64,000 bases of DNA from Pseudomonas fluorescens. GTDB lineage: Bacteria > Pseudomonadota > Gammaproteobacteria > Pseudomonadales > Pseudomonadaceae. This document shows positions 62,950-64,000 of the stretch, piece by piece. The notes beneath the pieces were generated by a model. That model worked only from the letters and a program-made list of their open reading frames with translations. It ran no database searches and had not been told where the DNA came from. The position numbers and the translations under genes are program-made. Positions within the stretch are counted from its first letter, which is position 1. The number at the start of each line of letters is the position of its first letter. Location of the stretch: positions 2,403,501-2,467,500 of the forward strand of contig NZ_CP012831.1 of NCBI RefSeq assembly GCF_001307275.1, written 5' to 3'.

Positions 62950-63064
62950 CTTGACGATGACCTACTCTCACATGGGGAAACCCCACACTACCATCGGCGA
63001 TGCATCGTTTCACTGCTGAGTTCGGGATGGGATCAGGTGGTTCCAATGCTCTATGGTCGTCAAG
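62950..63064 (-). rRNA. 5S ribosomal RNA (second copy)
   Basis: 115 bp, starting CTTGACGACCATAGAG and ending GTAGGTCATCGTCAAG on the minus strand. It differs from the copy at 63173-63287 at one base only (63015 G versus 63238 T). Confidence 0.96.
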
Positions 63065-63130
63065 AAATTCTGTGTCCGACCCGTTCAACAACAACGTGTC
63101 GGTAAAATCGATAATCTCTACTAAAAACAA

Positions 63131-63163
63131 AACCCCTACCTGCATCAGCAGATAGGGGTTTCG
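63131..63163 (-). terminator. Terminator-like hairpin between the two 5S genes
   Basis: Stem AACCCCTA/TAGGGGTT around CTGCATCAGCAGA-type inner stem (CCTACCTGC...GCAGATAGG). It follows the first 5S copy, so the second copy may be read only by transcription passing this hairpin. Confidence 0.7.
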
Positions 63164-63172
63164 GAATTTAAT

Positions 63173-63287
63173 CTTGACGATGACCTACTCTCACATGGGG
63201 AAACCCCACACTACCATCGGCGATGCATCGTTTCACTTCTGAGTTCGGGATGGGATCAGGTGGTTCCAATGCTCTATGGTCGTCAAG
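63173..63287 (-). rRNA. 5S ribosomal RNA (first copy)
   Basis: 115 bp 5S gene directly after the 23S gene in transcription order. The GAACCACCTGATCCCATCCC core is typical of Pseudomonas 5S. Confidence 0.97.
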
Positions 63288-63459
63288 AAATTCGGTAGCC
63301 AGCGCGTGCCTTGCGGTCACGTTCCAGCGAATGGGTATGCGATAGTTTGTGTGTTGCAATCGAGTGTCGCGAACTTTCGGTTCGTTTCGTCTTCACACAC
63401 CGCAATCTGGTTCTCGTTCGCCCTGGGGCTTGGAGTTTACAAATTGCTTGGGTGTTATA

Positions 63460-64000
<541 letters not shown>

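Overview
The window is GC-rich chromosomal DNA from a fluorescent Pseudomonas, most likely the P. fluorescens species complex. The evidence is the Lap adhesion system, the leudiazen/pyrazine N-oxide (mgo/pvf) cluster, the oscA-sbp-cysTWA-phosphodiesterase-desA-cyclase order (the same order I recall for P. aeruginosa PA0280-PA0290), pgaABCD, and many GTGGGAGCGAGCTTGCTCGCG-type REP/REPIN repeats between genes. No prophage, insertion sequence, integrase or CRISPR array was recognised. The left end cuts into lapA and the right end cuts into a 23S rRNA gene.

Layout. 1-5724: 3' end of the giant adhesin gene lapA, a small conserved gene, a block of repeats, then lapD and lapG (surface-adhesin retention and cleavage). 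5927-13083: a GntR/FCD regulator, a 680-bp AT-rich gap, and a compact mgoB-mgoC-mgoA-mgoD operon for a diazeniumdiolate or pyrazine N-oxide signal. mgoA carries an in-frame REPIN. 13440-19654: an amino-acid-type chemoreceptor and a FecI/FecR/TonB-receptor iron-uptake set. 19793-23465: desaturase, AraC and Crp/Fnr regulators, and a DUF962 membrane protein. 23624-27706: a three-gene dehydrogenase operon (monohaem c-type protein, small subunit, FAD/GMC subunit) whose GMC subunit ends in a LecA-like lectin domain. 27987-37035: sulfate uptake (oscA, sbp, cysTWA), a PAS-GGDEF-EAL phosphodiesterase, desA and a PAS-GGDEF cyclase. 37183-41440: a receiver-HDOD protein and gabT/gabD. 41790-43166: tRNA-Arg(CCG) and a MarR-GNAT fusion with its own palindromic operator. 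43167-47625: ECF sigma/anti-sigma pair, a vWA lipoprotein and two small lipoproteins. 47740-53675: quinone oxidoreductase with divergent LysR, MFS carrier, PEBP-like protein and a Rieske/FAD reductase. 53877-60227: the pgaABCD exopolysaccharide operon. 60474-62772: a DUF945 protein and a membrane protein. 62950-64000: the end of an rrn operon (23S, then two tandem 5S genes), on the minus strand.

Two themes link the genes. The first is attachment and biofilm control by c-di-GMP: LapD/LapG/LapA, the GGDEF-EAL and GGDEF enzymes, and Pga (PgaC/PgaD are c-di-GMP dependent in E. coli). The second is scavenging and sensing: iron, sulfate, amino acids, GABA, and probably sugars through the lectin-tailed dehydrogenase. 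The most unusual items are the lectin-tailed GMC dehydrogenase operon and the REPIN captured as coding sequence in mgoA. Several REPIN structures (a 135-bp tandem array and a REPIN nested inside another) are also informative about repeat dynamics. Functions are inferred from motifs read by eye; no database search was run.
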